Made by a program: the position numbers and the translations under genes | In this document: positions 1-5,866 of the stretch, one piece after another | How positions within the stretch are numbered: position 1 is the first letter of the stretch | Layout: every line of letters starts with the position of its first letter | The notes under the pieces: model-generated | The model's database searches: none | The model's input: the letters and a program-made list of their open reading frames with translations, nothing else | What the model was told of the DNA's origin: nothing | Origin: Paracoccaceae bacterium | GTDB taxonomy: Bacteria; Pseudomonadota; Alphaproteobacteria; Rhodobacterales; Rhodobacteraceae | NCBI GenBank assembly: GCA_002400675.1 | Contig: NVQY01000228.1 | Coordinates: 1-5,866 of the forward strand | Direction: 5' to 3' | DNA length: 5,866 nucleotides

Positions 1-822
1 CTACCCGCGCTGCGGGCGTTCCTGCACCCACGCGCGGCGACGTCGCTTTCTCTGTCTTGCGCTCTGGAGGATACGGATCACCCCAAGGCCATGACCTATT
101 GGGCGGCCTTCAACAACGCCAACATCCACGCGGTTTTTGGCCTGTCCCAACAGGGAATTCTGCTGTGCGAGGCCCCGGATTTTGACCCTAACCGCGCAAA
201 CGACCTGCGCCGCGCCTTGTCCGGGCGTGAAATCATCGGCCTTAGCGGCGAGGCCCGCCAGATTGCCACCCTGCGGTCGGTTCTTGGGCTGGATCAAACC
301 CCAACCACATACGACAAGATTGAACCGCTGCTGCGGATGACCCTTGACGATCTGATCGTGCCGCCGGGACCAACGCAGTTGCGAAACATGCACAACCGCG
401 ACCTGCCTCTGGTCCGGGATTGGCGGCTGGCCTTTGATCGCGAGGTCTACGACGAAGGCGACACACCTGATCTGCGACAGCGATCCAAAGATCGTGCCAC
501 CCGGATGACACACAGCGGCCAGGGCCGGTTGCTGGAACTGGACCGAACGCCGGTTTCAATGACCGCTTTCAACGCGGCGCTCGGGGGTATCGTTCAGGTC
601 GGATCGGTCTATACGCCCCCCGCCTTGCGCGGTCGGGGCCATGCCCGGCGTGCGGTCGCGCTGCATCTGGCACAAGCCGGCGAAACCGGCACCAAATCGG
701 CAATCCTCTATTCCCTCAGCCCCGCCGCAACCCGCGCCTATCAAAGCATCGGCTTTACCCGAATCGGCGATTATGCGGTGATGGACTTCGCCAAACCTGT
801 CCGCATCGGAGACCCCGCATGA
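1..822 (+). CDS. GNAT family N-acetyltransferase, 5' end cut by window edge
   Basis: The frame is open from base 1, giving 273 visible residues. It probably transfers an acetyl group from acetyl-CoA to an amine in the cytoplasm; the substrate cannot be told. The GNAT core is in the last third: a beta strand running into VYTPP, then RGRGHA at visible residues 210-215, which is the acetyl-CoA pyrophosphate loop (Q/R-x-x-G-x-G/A), then a helix. Near the end, the YQSIGF segment (A-x-x-x-Y-x-x-x-G-F type) is the usual GNAT motif B. An ATG at 91 exists, but the only purine-rich stretch before it (GGAGG, 66-70) is 20 bases away. The residues before it (ALRAFLHPRAATSLSL) look like the N-terminal helix of Rhodobacterales GNAT proteins, so I take the true start to lie outside the window. 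The stop overlaps the next start (ATGA), implying one transcript. The GNAT assignment is firm; a specific substrate is not. Confidence 0.82.
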   Translation, partial: LPALRAFLHPRAATSLSLSCALEDTDHPKAMTYWAAFNNANIHAVFGLSQQGILLCEAPDFDPNRANDLRRALSGREIIGLSGEARQIATLRSVLGLDQTPTTYDKIEPLLRMTLDDLIVPPGPTQLRNMHNRDLPLVRDWRLAFDREVYDEGDTPDLRQRSKDRATRMTHSGQGRLLELDRTPVSMTAFNAALGGIVQVGSVYTPPALRGRGHARRAVALHLAQAGETGTKSAILYSLSPAATRAYQSIGFTRIGDYAVMDFAKPVRIGDPA

Positions 823-1346
823 GCTTTGTCCGTCCCGAGGCCCGCGCCGCCATCTGGCGTTGGCGCGAGGTCCTGATCGGCTCCGGCGTCGCCCTGCTGG
901 GCGCATCATGGGTGCTTGGCCCCGGTGGCCTGCTTGGCTGGGTCGGCTGGTTGCTGATCATCGCCGGGGTGGCCTTGGTGGTGGTCGGCATTCAGCGCGT
1001 GCGGTTTCGCGCCGGCAGCGACGGACAGGGCGTGGTGCAGGTCGACGAGGGGCAAATCACCTATTTCGGCCCCCTGACCGGCGGTTCAGTCGCGCTAAGT
1101 GATCTGACCCTGATCCGCCTTGATCCAACCATGAAACCCGCCCATTGGGTGCTGGAACAACCCACCCAAGTGCCCCTGCTGATCCCGGTCGATGCCACCG
1201 GCGTCGATGCCCTGTTTGATGTGTTCGCCACCCTGCCGGGACTGCGCACCCAAACCATGTTGTCGGCGCTGTCTGCCCCTTCCGATCACCCACGCGTGAT
1301 CTGGCAACGACGCTTTACCGACATTCCGGTTGCGCGATTGCATTGA
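819..1346 (+). CDS. small membrane protein of unknown function, two N-terminal helices plus soluble domain
   Basis: The protein has 175 residues. The start ATG overlaps the stop of the upstream GNAT gene and has a good ribosome site, GGAG at 808-811, seven bases before it. After a basic N-terminus (several Arg in residues 5-16) come two hydrophobic helices at about 18-36 and 38-58, separated by a Gly/Pro turn, then an Arg-rich stretch (60-64). This suggests both ends face the cytoplasm. Residues 70-175 look soluble, with alternating short beta-like segments (VVQVDEGQITYFG, SVALSDLTLIRLD, VPLLIPVD) and a helix around 127-140. That layout resembles small bacterial PH-like domains anchored to the membrane, but this is a weak structural guess, not a recognised family. 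No catalytic motif is visible. The gene looks native: high GC, and a four-base overlap with its neighbour. Confidence 0.8.
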   Translation: MSFVRPEARAAIWRWREVLIGSGVALLGASWVLGPGGLLGWVGWLLIIAGVALVVVGIQRVRFRAGSDGQGVVQVDEGQITYFGPLTGGSVALSDLTLIRLDPTMKPAHWVLEQPTQVPLLIPVDATGVDALFDVFATLPGLRTQTMLSALSAPSDHPRVIWQRRFTDIPVARLH

Positions 1347-1388
1347 CACTGCGCCAAATTGACCCCACATCTCGCCGACAGAGATTTA
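1343..1388 (+). promoter_or_regulatory. possible gshA promoter region with two TTGAC boxes
   Basis: TTGACA (1343-1348) overlaps the stop of the upstream gene, and TTGACC (1359-1364) follows 16 bases later. Either could be a sigma-70 type -35 element. The second has only a poor -10 candidate (GATTTA, 1383-1388, 18-base spacer); the first has none worth naming. Alphaproteobacterial promoters often keep TTGAC and tolerate weak -10 boxes, so gshA may have its own promoter in this 66-bp gap. The call is tentative. Confidence 0.3.
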
Positions 1389-1401
1389 CAAAACAAGTAT
1401 C

Positions 1402-1405
1402 GGAG
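1402..1405 (+). promoter_or_regulatory. ribosome binding site that sets the gshA start
   Basis: GGAG lies seven bases before the ATG at 1413. In-frame TTG codons exist further upstream (for example 1359), but none has a comparable site. Starting at 1413 gives a 456-residue protein, the expected length for this enzyme in alphaproteobacteria. Confidence 0.75.
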
Positions 1406-1412
1406 CGCGCCC

Positions 1413-2783
1413 ATGTCAATTCCTCAGTCCGGTGGCGGACCGATCGAACACCACAGCCAGTTGGCCGACCTGATGGCGCAGGGCTGCAAGCCCAAGTCAG
1501 ACTGGCGCATCGGCACCGAGCACGAGAAATTCGGCTATTGCGTCGACACCCACAAGCCGCTGCCTTTTGAGGGAAAACGGTCCATTCTGGCAGTGCTGGA
1601 AGGCCTGCGCGATCAACACGGCTGGTCGCCGGTATCCGAGGGCGGCAACCTGATCGGGCTGGAAAAGGACGGCGCCAACGTGTCGCTGGAACCAGGCGGA
1701 CAACTGGAACTGTCCGGCGCGCCGCTGGAAACCATCCACGAAACCTGTGACGAGGTGAACGCACACCTCAAGGACGTGAAAGACATCGCCGACAAGATAG
1801 GCGTCGGCTTTATCGGCCTTGGTGCCGCCCCCGAATGGACCCACGACCAGATGCCGCTGATGCCCAAAGGCCGCTATAAACTGATGGACGCCTATATGGG
1901 CAAGGTCGGTACCATGGGGCGGGTGATGATGCGTCGCACCTGCACCGTGCAGGTCAACATCGACTTTGGGTCCGAGGCCGACATGGTCAAGAAATTCCGC
2001 GTGGCCTTGGCCTTGCAACCGGTGGCCACGGCGCTGTTCGCCAATTCGCCGTTCTTTGAAGGCAAGGTAAACGGCCAGAAAAGCTGGCGCAGCCGGGTTT
2101 GGCGTGACCTTGATCCGGCGCGCACCGGCACCCTGCCGTTTGTGTTCGAAGAGGGGTTCGGATTTGAACGCTACGCCGAATTCGCGCTGAATGTGCCGAT
2201 GTATTTTGTCTACCGCAACGGCGAATACATCGACGCGCTGGGCCAGTCGTTCCGTGACTTTCTGCGCGGTGAACTGCCCGCGCTGCCGGGCGAAATGCCG
2301 ACCCTTTCGGATTGGGCCGACCACCTGACAACGATTTTCCCCGAGGCGCGGATCAAGCAATACATGGAAATGCGCGGGGCCGATGGCGGCCCGTGGCGCC
2401 GCCTGTGCGCGCTGCCGGCGTTCTGGGTCGGGGTAATGTATGACCAAACCTCGCTTGATGCCGCGTGGGATCTGGTCAAAGACTGGGACACCGAAACCCG
2501 CGAGGCCCTGCGCGTGGCGGCGGCCAAAGACGGGCTTCAGGCGCAGGTCGGGTCGATCAACATGCACGATCTGGCACGCGAAGTAGTGGCATTGGCCGAT
2601 GCCGGCCTAAAGGCCCGCGCCAGACCCGGTGTTGGCGGGCTGGTGCCGGACGAATCGCATTTCCTCAGCGCGCTTCAAGACAGTTTAGAGAGCGGCAAAG
2701 TGCCGGCGGATGAGTTGCTGGAACATTACCACGGCGACTGGAACGGCGACCTCAGCAAGATCTACGAGGCGTATAAATACTGA
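1413..2783 (+). CDS. gshA: glutamate-cysteine ligase (gamma-glutamylcysteine synthetase)
   Basis: The enzyme joins L-glutamate and L-cysteine using ATP to make gamma-glutamylcysteine (EC 6.3.2.2), the rate-limiting first step of glutathione synthesis in the cytoplasm. The protein is complete at 456 residues. It belongs to the plant/alphaproteobacterial type, not the E. coli type. Visible signatures: GTEHEKFGY at 34-42, whose Glu residues fit metal/ATP binding; SLEPGGQLELSG at 91-102, the substrate pocket; a Met/Arg-rich helix leading into TCTVQVNIDF at 176-185; NSPFFEGK at 211-218; and RSRVWRDLDPARTG at 226-239. The C-terminal half (about 300-456) is the usual helical region ending in YEAYKY. 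Neighbours do not belong to glutathione metabolism, and gshB is not in this window. Codon use and GC match the flanking native genes, and no key motif is missing. Confidence 0.96.
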   Translation: MSIPQSGGGPIEHHSQLADLMAQGCKPKSDWRIGTEHEKFGYCVDTHKPLPFEGKRSILAVLEGLRDQHGWSPVSEGGNLIGLEKDGANVSLEPGGQLELSGAPLETIHETCDEVNAHLKDVKDIADKIGVGFIGLGAAPEWTHDQMPLMPKGRYKLMDAYMGKVGTMGRVMMRRTCTVQVNIDFGSEADMVKKFRVALALQPVATALFANSPFFEGKVNGQKSWRSRVWRDLDPARTGTLPFVFEEGFGFERYAEFALNVPMYFVYRNGEYIDALGQSFRDFLRGELPALPGEMPTLSDWADHLTTIFPEARIKQYMEMRGADGGPWRRLCALPAFWVGVMYDQTSLDAAWDLVKDWDTETREALRVAAAKDGLQAQVGSINMHDLAREVVALADAGLKARARPGVGGLVPDESHFLSALQDSLESGKVPADELLEHYHGDWNGDLSKIYEAYKY

Positions 2784-2810
2784 CCAACCGGGGCGCGCGA
2801 ATACCAACCG
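2783..2810. repeat. 8-bp direct repeat ACCAACCG flanking a GC-rich spacer
   Basis: ACCAACCG occurs at 2783-2790 and again at 2803-2810, separated by 12 bases that include GGGGCGCGCG. It begins at the last base of the gshA stop codon and ends where base composition drops. It may be chance, a binding site, or a scar of the event that brought in the low-GC segment. No mobile element remnant accompanies it. Confidence 0.45.
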
Positions 2811-2820
2811 ATGCACTTGC

Positions 2821-2851
2821 GATTTTCGGGTTTTTCATTCACCCGAAAGTT
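2821..2851. other. hairpin in the convergent gap, possible weak bidirectional terminator
   Basis: A perfect 8-bp inverted repeat, TTTCGGGT (2824-2831) with ACCCGAAA (2841-2848), encloses a 9-base loop. In a plus-strand RNA it extends to 11 pairs if two G-U pairs are allowed (2821-2831 with 2841-2851). It sits between two genes that converge, 38 bases after the gshA stop and 30 bases beyond the stop of the minus-strand gene. No run of U follows on either strand, so it is not a standard intrinsic terminator. A pause site or a block to RNA decay from the 3' end is also possible. Confidence 0.4.
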
Positions 2852-2880
2852 CGTGGAATGCTGGTTTCCTAGCCCCGTAA

Positions 2881-3522
2881 TTAGGCCAAACATGCCCAAA
2901 GTGAATCCACTGAAAGTTCCGAAATCTTTAGGGCACGAATTGCTGGTCGTCCTCGGATACCCTGTTCAAGCGTATGGGGCTGTCGATCTGTTGATGCACT
3001 TTTATTGTTTCCCGACAGCTTTGCCCGCATACTTTGCAACTCACTATCTGTGATTGAGGGATTCGGCCCAACAACCGGCAATACATAGAAACGCCATTGC
3101 TGTGGGTCCCGATGATCGGCGATTTTGAAATCTTCAACCGGATGGTGGCACAAAATGTAAATGTCGCACATGAACCCCTCTGGTTCACAGGGAACGTTGG
3201 GGTTGTCGATCTCGAAATATTCCGGGCGTTTGCGCCATTTCAGGGAGTACTTACAGTTTGAAACTTTGCCAGTTTGCCGGTTCCAAGGCTGCAACCGTGC
3301 GCTATTTTTCACTTGTATTCGTAACCGTGCCGGATAGGCCTCTGACTCATCACCTATCTGAAGATCCCATGGATGCCAGCCAAGTCCAACGGTTTTGCAG
3401 GACTCGCCCAGTGCTTCGGCCAGCATGAACTCGCACCAATATCCACGCATTGTGTTATCCATCAGCGGTTCTGCAAAAGCTTCGTTGAAAAATCGAGCCT
3501 TTATTGTCTCGCTGGTAATCAC
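2881..3522 (-). CDS. PD-(D/E)xK nuclease-like protein of unknown role, likely horizontally acquired
   Basis: The protein has 213 residues and starts at GTG. I do not recognise a named family, but the N-terminal half fits a restriction-endonuclease-like fold. There is a helix with RGYWCEFMLAEAL (26-38; Glu31), then WDLQIG (52-57; Asp53), then a beta strand RIQVKNSAR (68-76; Gln70-x-Lys72). Glu, Asp and Q-x-K in this order and spacing are the metal-site residues of PD-(D/E)xK enzymes, in the Q-x-K variant seen in several such families. A second core strand, CDIYILCHHP (119-128), fits the rest of the fold. There is no signal peptide or membrane helix, so it is probably cytoplasmic. The C-terminal third (150-213) is polar. 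GC is about 49% by hand count, against about 65% in sampled neighbours, which suggests transfer. It lies 12 bp after the efflux permease stop and converges on gshA. No methylase or antitoxin partner is seen. The ORF is firm, the nuclease fold fairly likely, the biological role unknown. Confidence 0.78.
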   Translation of the reverse strand: MITSETIKARFFNEAFAEPLMDNTMRGYWCEFMLAEALGESCKTVGLGWHPWDLQIGDESEAYPARLRIQVKNSARLQPWNRQTGKVSNCKYSLKWRKRPEYFEIDNPNVPCEPEGFMCDIYILCHHPVEDFKIADHRDPQQWRFYVLPVVGPNPSITDSELQSMRAKLSGNNKSASTDRQPHTLEQGIRGRPAIRALKISELSVDSLWACLA

Positions 3523-3529
3523 TTTTATT

Positions 3530-3536
3530 CCCCCTC
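3530..3536 (-). promoter_or_regulatory. ribosome binding site overlapping the stop of the efflux permease
   Basis: On the minus strand GAGGGGG sits seven bases (AATAAAA) before the GTG start at 3522 and shares its first two bases with the TGA stop at 3535-3537. The strong site and A-rich spacer support the GTG start over the in-frame ATG codons 20 and 24 residues further in. A ribosome finishing the permease would sit on this site, so the two genes may be translationally coupled. Confidence 0.7.
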
Positions 3537-5866
3537 AAACCTGCCGCACCGCCCGCCGCCGGGCAAACAACGCCGCCAGCACATACACCACCAACACAAT
3601 CGCAAACGCGCCCACAACAAACGCCAGCAACCCGGCCCGCATCGCCGCCATCCCAGCCAGTTGCGGGACATAGGCCAACACCTGCGCGGGCAAGGCCCCG
3701 GTCACCACCGCCGCCCCCAACGTCGCCGCCATCCACCCCAGCAACACAACGCCCGTGACCCCAACCAGCGCCCGCATACCCCCATGTGACCCACCCAGCG
3801 CGCGCCGCAACGCCGCCAAAGGCCGCGCCACATCGTTCTGAATGGCGATCAGCGCCGGCACCACCAGCAACACCAGTATCAACCCGAACCCCAGCCCATA
3901 GACCAGCGTGATCACCGTCGGCTTAAGGAACTGCGCCTGTTGCGAGCGTTCGAACAGCAGCGGGGCCAACCCCAGAACCGTGGTCAACGTGGTCAGCATG
4001 ACGGGCCGCAACCGGTCCACCGTCCCGTCAATGATCGACGGAATCAGCCCGCGTTCCCGCGCATATTCGTCAATCGTCGTCACCAGAACGATGGAATCGT
4101 TGATGATGATCCCGGTCATGCCCAACAGACCGACAACCGTGAACATACTTAGCGGCACGCCCCACGCATTATGCCCGTAAATCGTCCCGACCAGCCCGAA
4201 TGGAATGACCGCCATCACCACAAGAGGCCGGGTCCAGCTGGCAAACACCCATGCCAGCACCAGATAAATCCCGGTCAGCACCAGAATCAGCCCGGTGCGC
4301 GCATCATTCAGGAAATCGTGTTCCTGCTCGCTAAGACCACCGACCTGCCATTCGACCTGCCGTTCGGCGGCGATTTTGGGCAAGATGTCCTCTTCCAACG
4401 CGCGCGCCACCTCTTGCGCCCGGTCCGGGTCGTCCTCGGAAATATCGCCGGTCACGTTGATCAGGCTCAGACCGTTCTCGCGCCGTATCGTGGAAAACCC
4501 GGTGCGCTGCGTAACGCTGACAATATCCGACAGCGGCACATAAACCCCCTTGGGCGTGCGCAAATACGTCCGTTCCAGAAAATCCGCCGTTAATTCATCG
4601 CCGGGCAACTCCACCCGGATCGCCGCACTGCGTGGCCCGTCCGGGAATGTCGCCGCCTCGATCCCGTTCAGCCGCGCCCGCAGCGCCGCCCCCAGCCCAT
4701 CAATGGTAAACCCCAGCGCCTGCCCCTGCGCGGTCAGATCAAGGATAAGTTCCTCTTTGTCGTAGGCCAGCGTATCCTGCACCGCCGACACTTCCGGGTA
4801 TTGCAACAATGCGGTCTGCAAATCCTCTGATGCGGCCTTGAGAACCTGAACCCCTGCGCCGTAAAACTTCACATCCAACGCATCGCCACCCGGCCCGGAC
4901 CGATGGCCCCGGAAAGACACGATTTCGGCGCGTGGATGGCGGTTCACCTTGTCCTGAAGGGCGGCGACAAAGGCAAAGCTGGAATAGGGGCGCAGGTCGG
5001 CCTCTATCAACTCGATGGAAATACCGCCCAGCAGGTCCTTGCTCTTGTTATCAACCCCGGACAGCCCGTAGCCGGCGTTGCCGCCAATCTGCGCCATCAC
5101 GTAATCCAGCGGGTTGATGCCGTATTCTTGTTCGTACTCGCGGCCCAGTTCCTCGGTTGCGCGCTGCATCTCGCGCATCATGGCCAGCGTGTCTTCGCGG
5201 GTGGCGCCCTCGACCATGGCGAAATTACCGCTGACCGACCCGCGTTCGGGCGCATTGAAGAACCGCCATTTCACGTCGCCCTGAATGAACAGCGCCACCT
5301 GAGAGGCCAGAACCACCGTGACCCCGGCCAACACCACATAGCGGCCCCTGACCACCAGAACCATCAAGCGGCGGAACAGGTTGTCGCGCACCCAGCGGAA
5401 CCCGGCGTTGACCACCCGGTTGGGCAGGTCATACCAGTGGTTCTTGGCGGAATGGGCAATGGCGTGGGACATGTGGTTGGGCAGGATCAGGAAACACTCG
5501 ACCAGCGAGGCCAGCAACACCACGATTACCGTGAACGGAATGTCATTGATCAAATCGCCAAACCGCCCGCCAATCGCGGTCAGGCCGAAAAACGCGATCA
5601 CCGTGGTCAGGGTGGCGGCAAACACTGGCATCGCCATGCGGCGCGCGGCGTTCTCAGCCGCCTGAACCGGGTGTTCACCCAGCCTTCGCACCCGGAAATC
5701 GGCGTGTTCACCGACGACGATGGCATCATCGACGACGATACCAAGGGTGATAATCAACCCAAACAGGCTGATCATGTTGATGGTCAGACCGGCGGCATAC
5801 ATCAGCGCAATCGCGGCAAACATCGCCACCGGAATGCCCGCAGCCACCCAGATCGCAATGCGCGCG
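3535..5866 (-). CDS. RND-family efflux permease, N-terminal part outside the window
   Basis: The frame is open through the right edge, giving 776 full residues; family members are usually 1000-1200 long, so roughly the first third is missing. It is an inner-membrane, proton-driven pump subunit that normally works with a periplasmic adaptor and an outer-membrane channel; neither is visible. Numbering from the codon at 5863-5865, the visible part opens with the GIP motif (10-12) of transmembrane helix 3, then LGIVVDDAIVVGEHA (41-55) of helix 4, whose Asp46-Asp47 pair carries protons. A large periplasmic porter domain spans about 190-515, followed by the last helices, with GMTGIIINDSIVL (582-594) and RPVMLTTLTTVLGLAPLL (620-637). 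The Lys found in helix 10 of AcrB-type pumps is replaced by Met583. After helix 12 an unusual tail (679-776; 3538-3831) adds two hydrophobic helices (about 698-721 and 744-768). It ends in a basic stretch. The substrate cannot be inferred. Confidence 0.93.
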   Translation of the reverse strand, partial: ARIAIWVAAGIPVAMFAAIALMYAAGLTINMISLFGLIITLGIVVDDAIVVGEHADFRVRRLGEHPVQAAENAARRMAMPVFAATLTTVIAFFGLTAIGGRFGDLINDIPFTVIVVLLASLVECFLILPNHMSHAIAHSAKNHWYDLPNRVVNAGFRWVRDNLFRRLMVLVVRGRYVVLAGVTVVLASQVALFIQGDVKWRFFNAPERGSVSGNFAMVEGATREDTLAMMREMQRATEELGREYEQEYGINPLDYVMAQIGGNAGYGLSGVDNKSKDLLGGISIELIEADLRPYSSFAFVAALQDKVNRHPRAEIVSFRGHRSGPGGDALDVKFYGAGVQVLKAASEDLQTALLQYPEVSAVQDTLAYDKEELILDLTAQGQALGFTIDGLGAALRARLNGIEAATFPDGPRSAAIRVELPGDELTADFLERTYLRTPKGVYVPLSDIVSVTQRTGFSTIRRENGLSLINVTGDISEDDPDRAQEVARALEEDILPKIAAERQVEWQVGGLSEQEHDFLNDARTGLILVLTGIYLVLAWVFASWTRPLVVMAVIPFGLVGTIYGHNAWGVPLSMFTVVGLLGMTGIIINDSIVLVTTIDEYARERGLIPSIIDGTVDRLRPVMLTTLTTVLGLAPLLFERSQQAQFLKPTVITLVYGLGFGLILVLLVVPALIAIQNDVARPLAALRRALGGSHGGMRALVGVTGVVLLGWMAATLGAAVVTGALPAQVLAYVPQLAGMAAMRAGLLAFVVGAFAIVLVVYVLAALFARRRAVRQV

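Noticed and set aside
91..93. ATG as the start of the GNAT gene
   Set aside because: The frame stays open to base 1, the residues before the ATG look like the family's N-terminus, and the nearest purine-rich site is 20 bases away.
1497..2567. Long open frame (356 codons) on the minus strand
   Set aside because: It is antisense to the well-supported gshA; high-GC codon structure often leaves such frames open. Its translation shows no recognisable protein features.
2811..3053. Plus-strand open frame of 80 codons after gshA
   Set aside because: It runs antisense over the end of the nuclease-like gene, has no ribosome site, and its start lies beside the hairpin. The minus-strand frame is far better supported.
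2881..3522. Complete restriction-modification or toxin-antitoxin system
   Set aside because: No methyltransferase, specificity subunit or small antitoxin gene is present on either side; only the single nuclease-like gene can be supported.
3373..3789. Plus-strand frame of 138 codons rich in His, Pro, Gln and Arg
   Set aside because: It crosses two minus-strand genes, and its biased, low-complexity composition is that of an antisense shadow.
5845..5847. GTG codon as the start of the RND permease
   Set aside because: The frame continues to the window edge with RIAIW before it, and the family needs about a further third of its length upstream, including the first helices and half of the porter domain.

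Overview
The window looks like chromosomal DNA from an alphaproteobacterium, most likely a marine roseobacter-type Rhodobacterales. Three things suggest this: protein-coding DNA near 65% GC with tight gene packing, a glutamate-cysteine ligase of the alphaproteobacterial/plant type, and a GNAT protein of a style I associate with Rhodobacterales. The taxonomic call is inference from protein style, not from a marker gene.

Left part (1-2783, + strand): the 3' portion of a GNAT acetyltransferase gene, which enters from the left edge, overlaps by 4 bp (ATGA) a gene for a small two-helix membrane protein of unknown function. After a 66-bp gap comes a complete gshA, the first enzyme of glutathione synthesis. 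The gap holds a possible promoter and a clear ribosome binding site. The first two genes are probably translationally coupled; gshA may be co-transcribed or have its own promoter.

Middle part (2784-3522): a 97-bp convergent gap with a short direct repeat and an 11-bp hairpin, then a minus-strand gene of 213 codons. The GC content of this gene falls to about 49% by hand count, against about 65% in sampled flanking stretches. Its protein carries the spacing of acidic/Q-x-K residues typical of PD-(D/E)xK nuclease-like folds. It looks like a recently acquired single gene and is the most interesting item here.

Right part (3535-5866, - strand): the C-terminal three quarters or so of an RND-family efflux permease, cut by the right edge. 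It has the paired Asp of the proton relay and, after the usual last helix, an extra tail of about 98 residues with two more hydrophobic helices. The nuclease-like gene starts 12 bp after its stop codon, with the ribosome binding site overlapping that stop, so it may be read from the efflux-pump transcript.

No tRNA, rRNA, CRISPR array, insertion sequence or integrase was seen. No complete new multi-gene system is evident. The strongest candidate for something undescribed is the lone low-GC nuclease-like gene attached to the end of the efflux operon.
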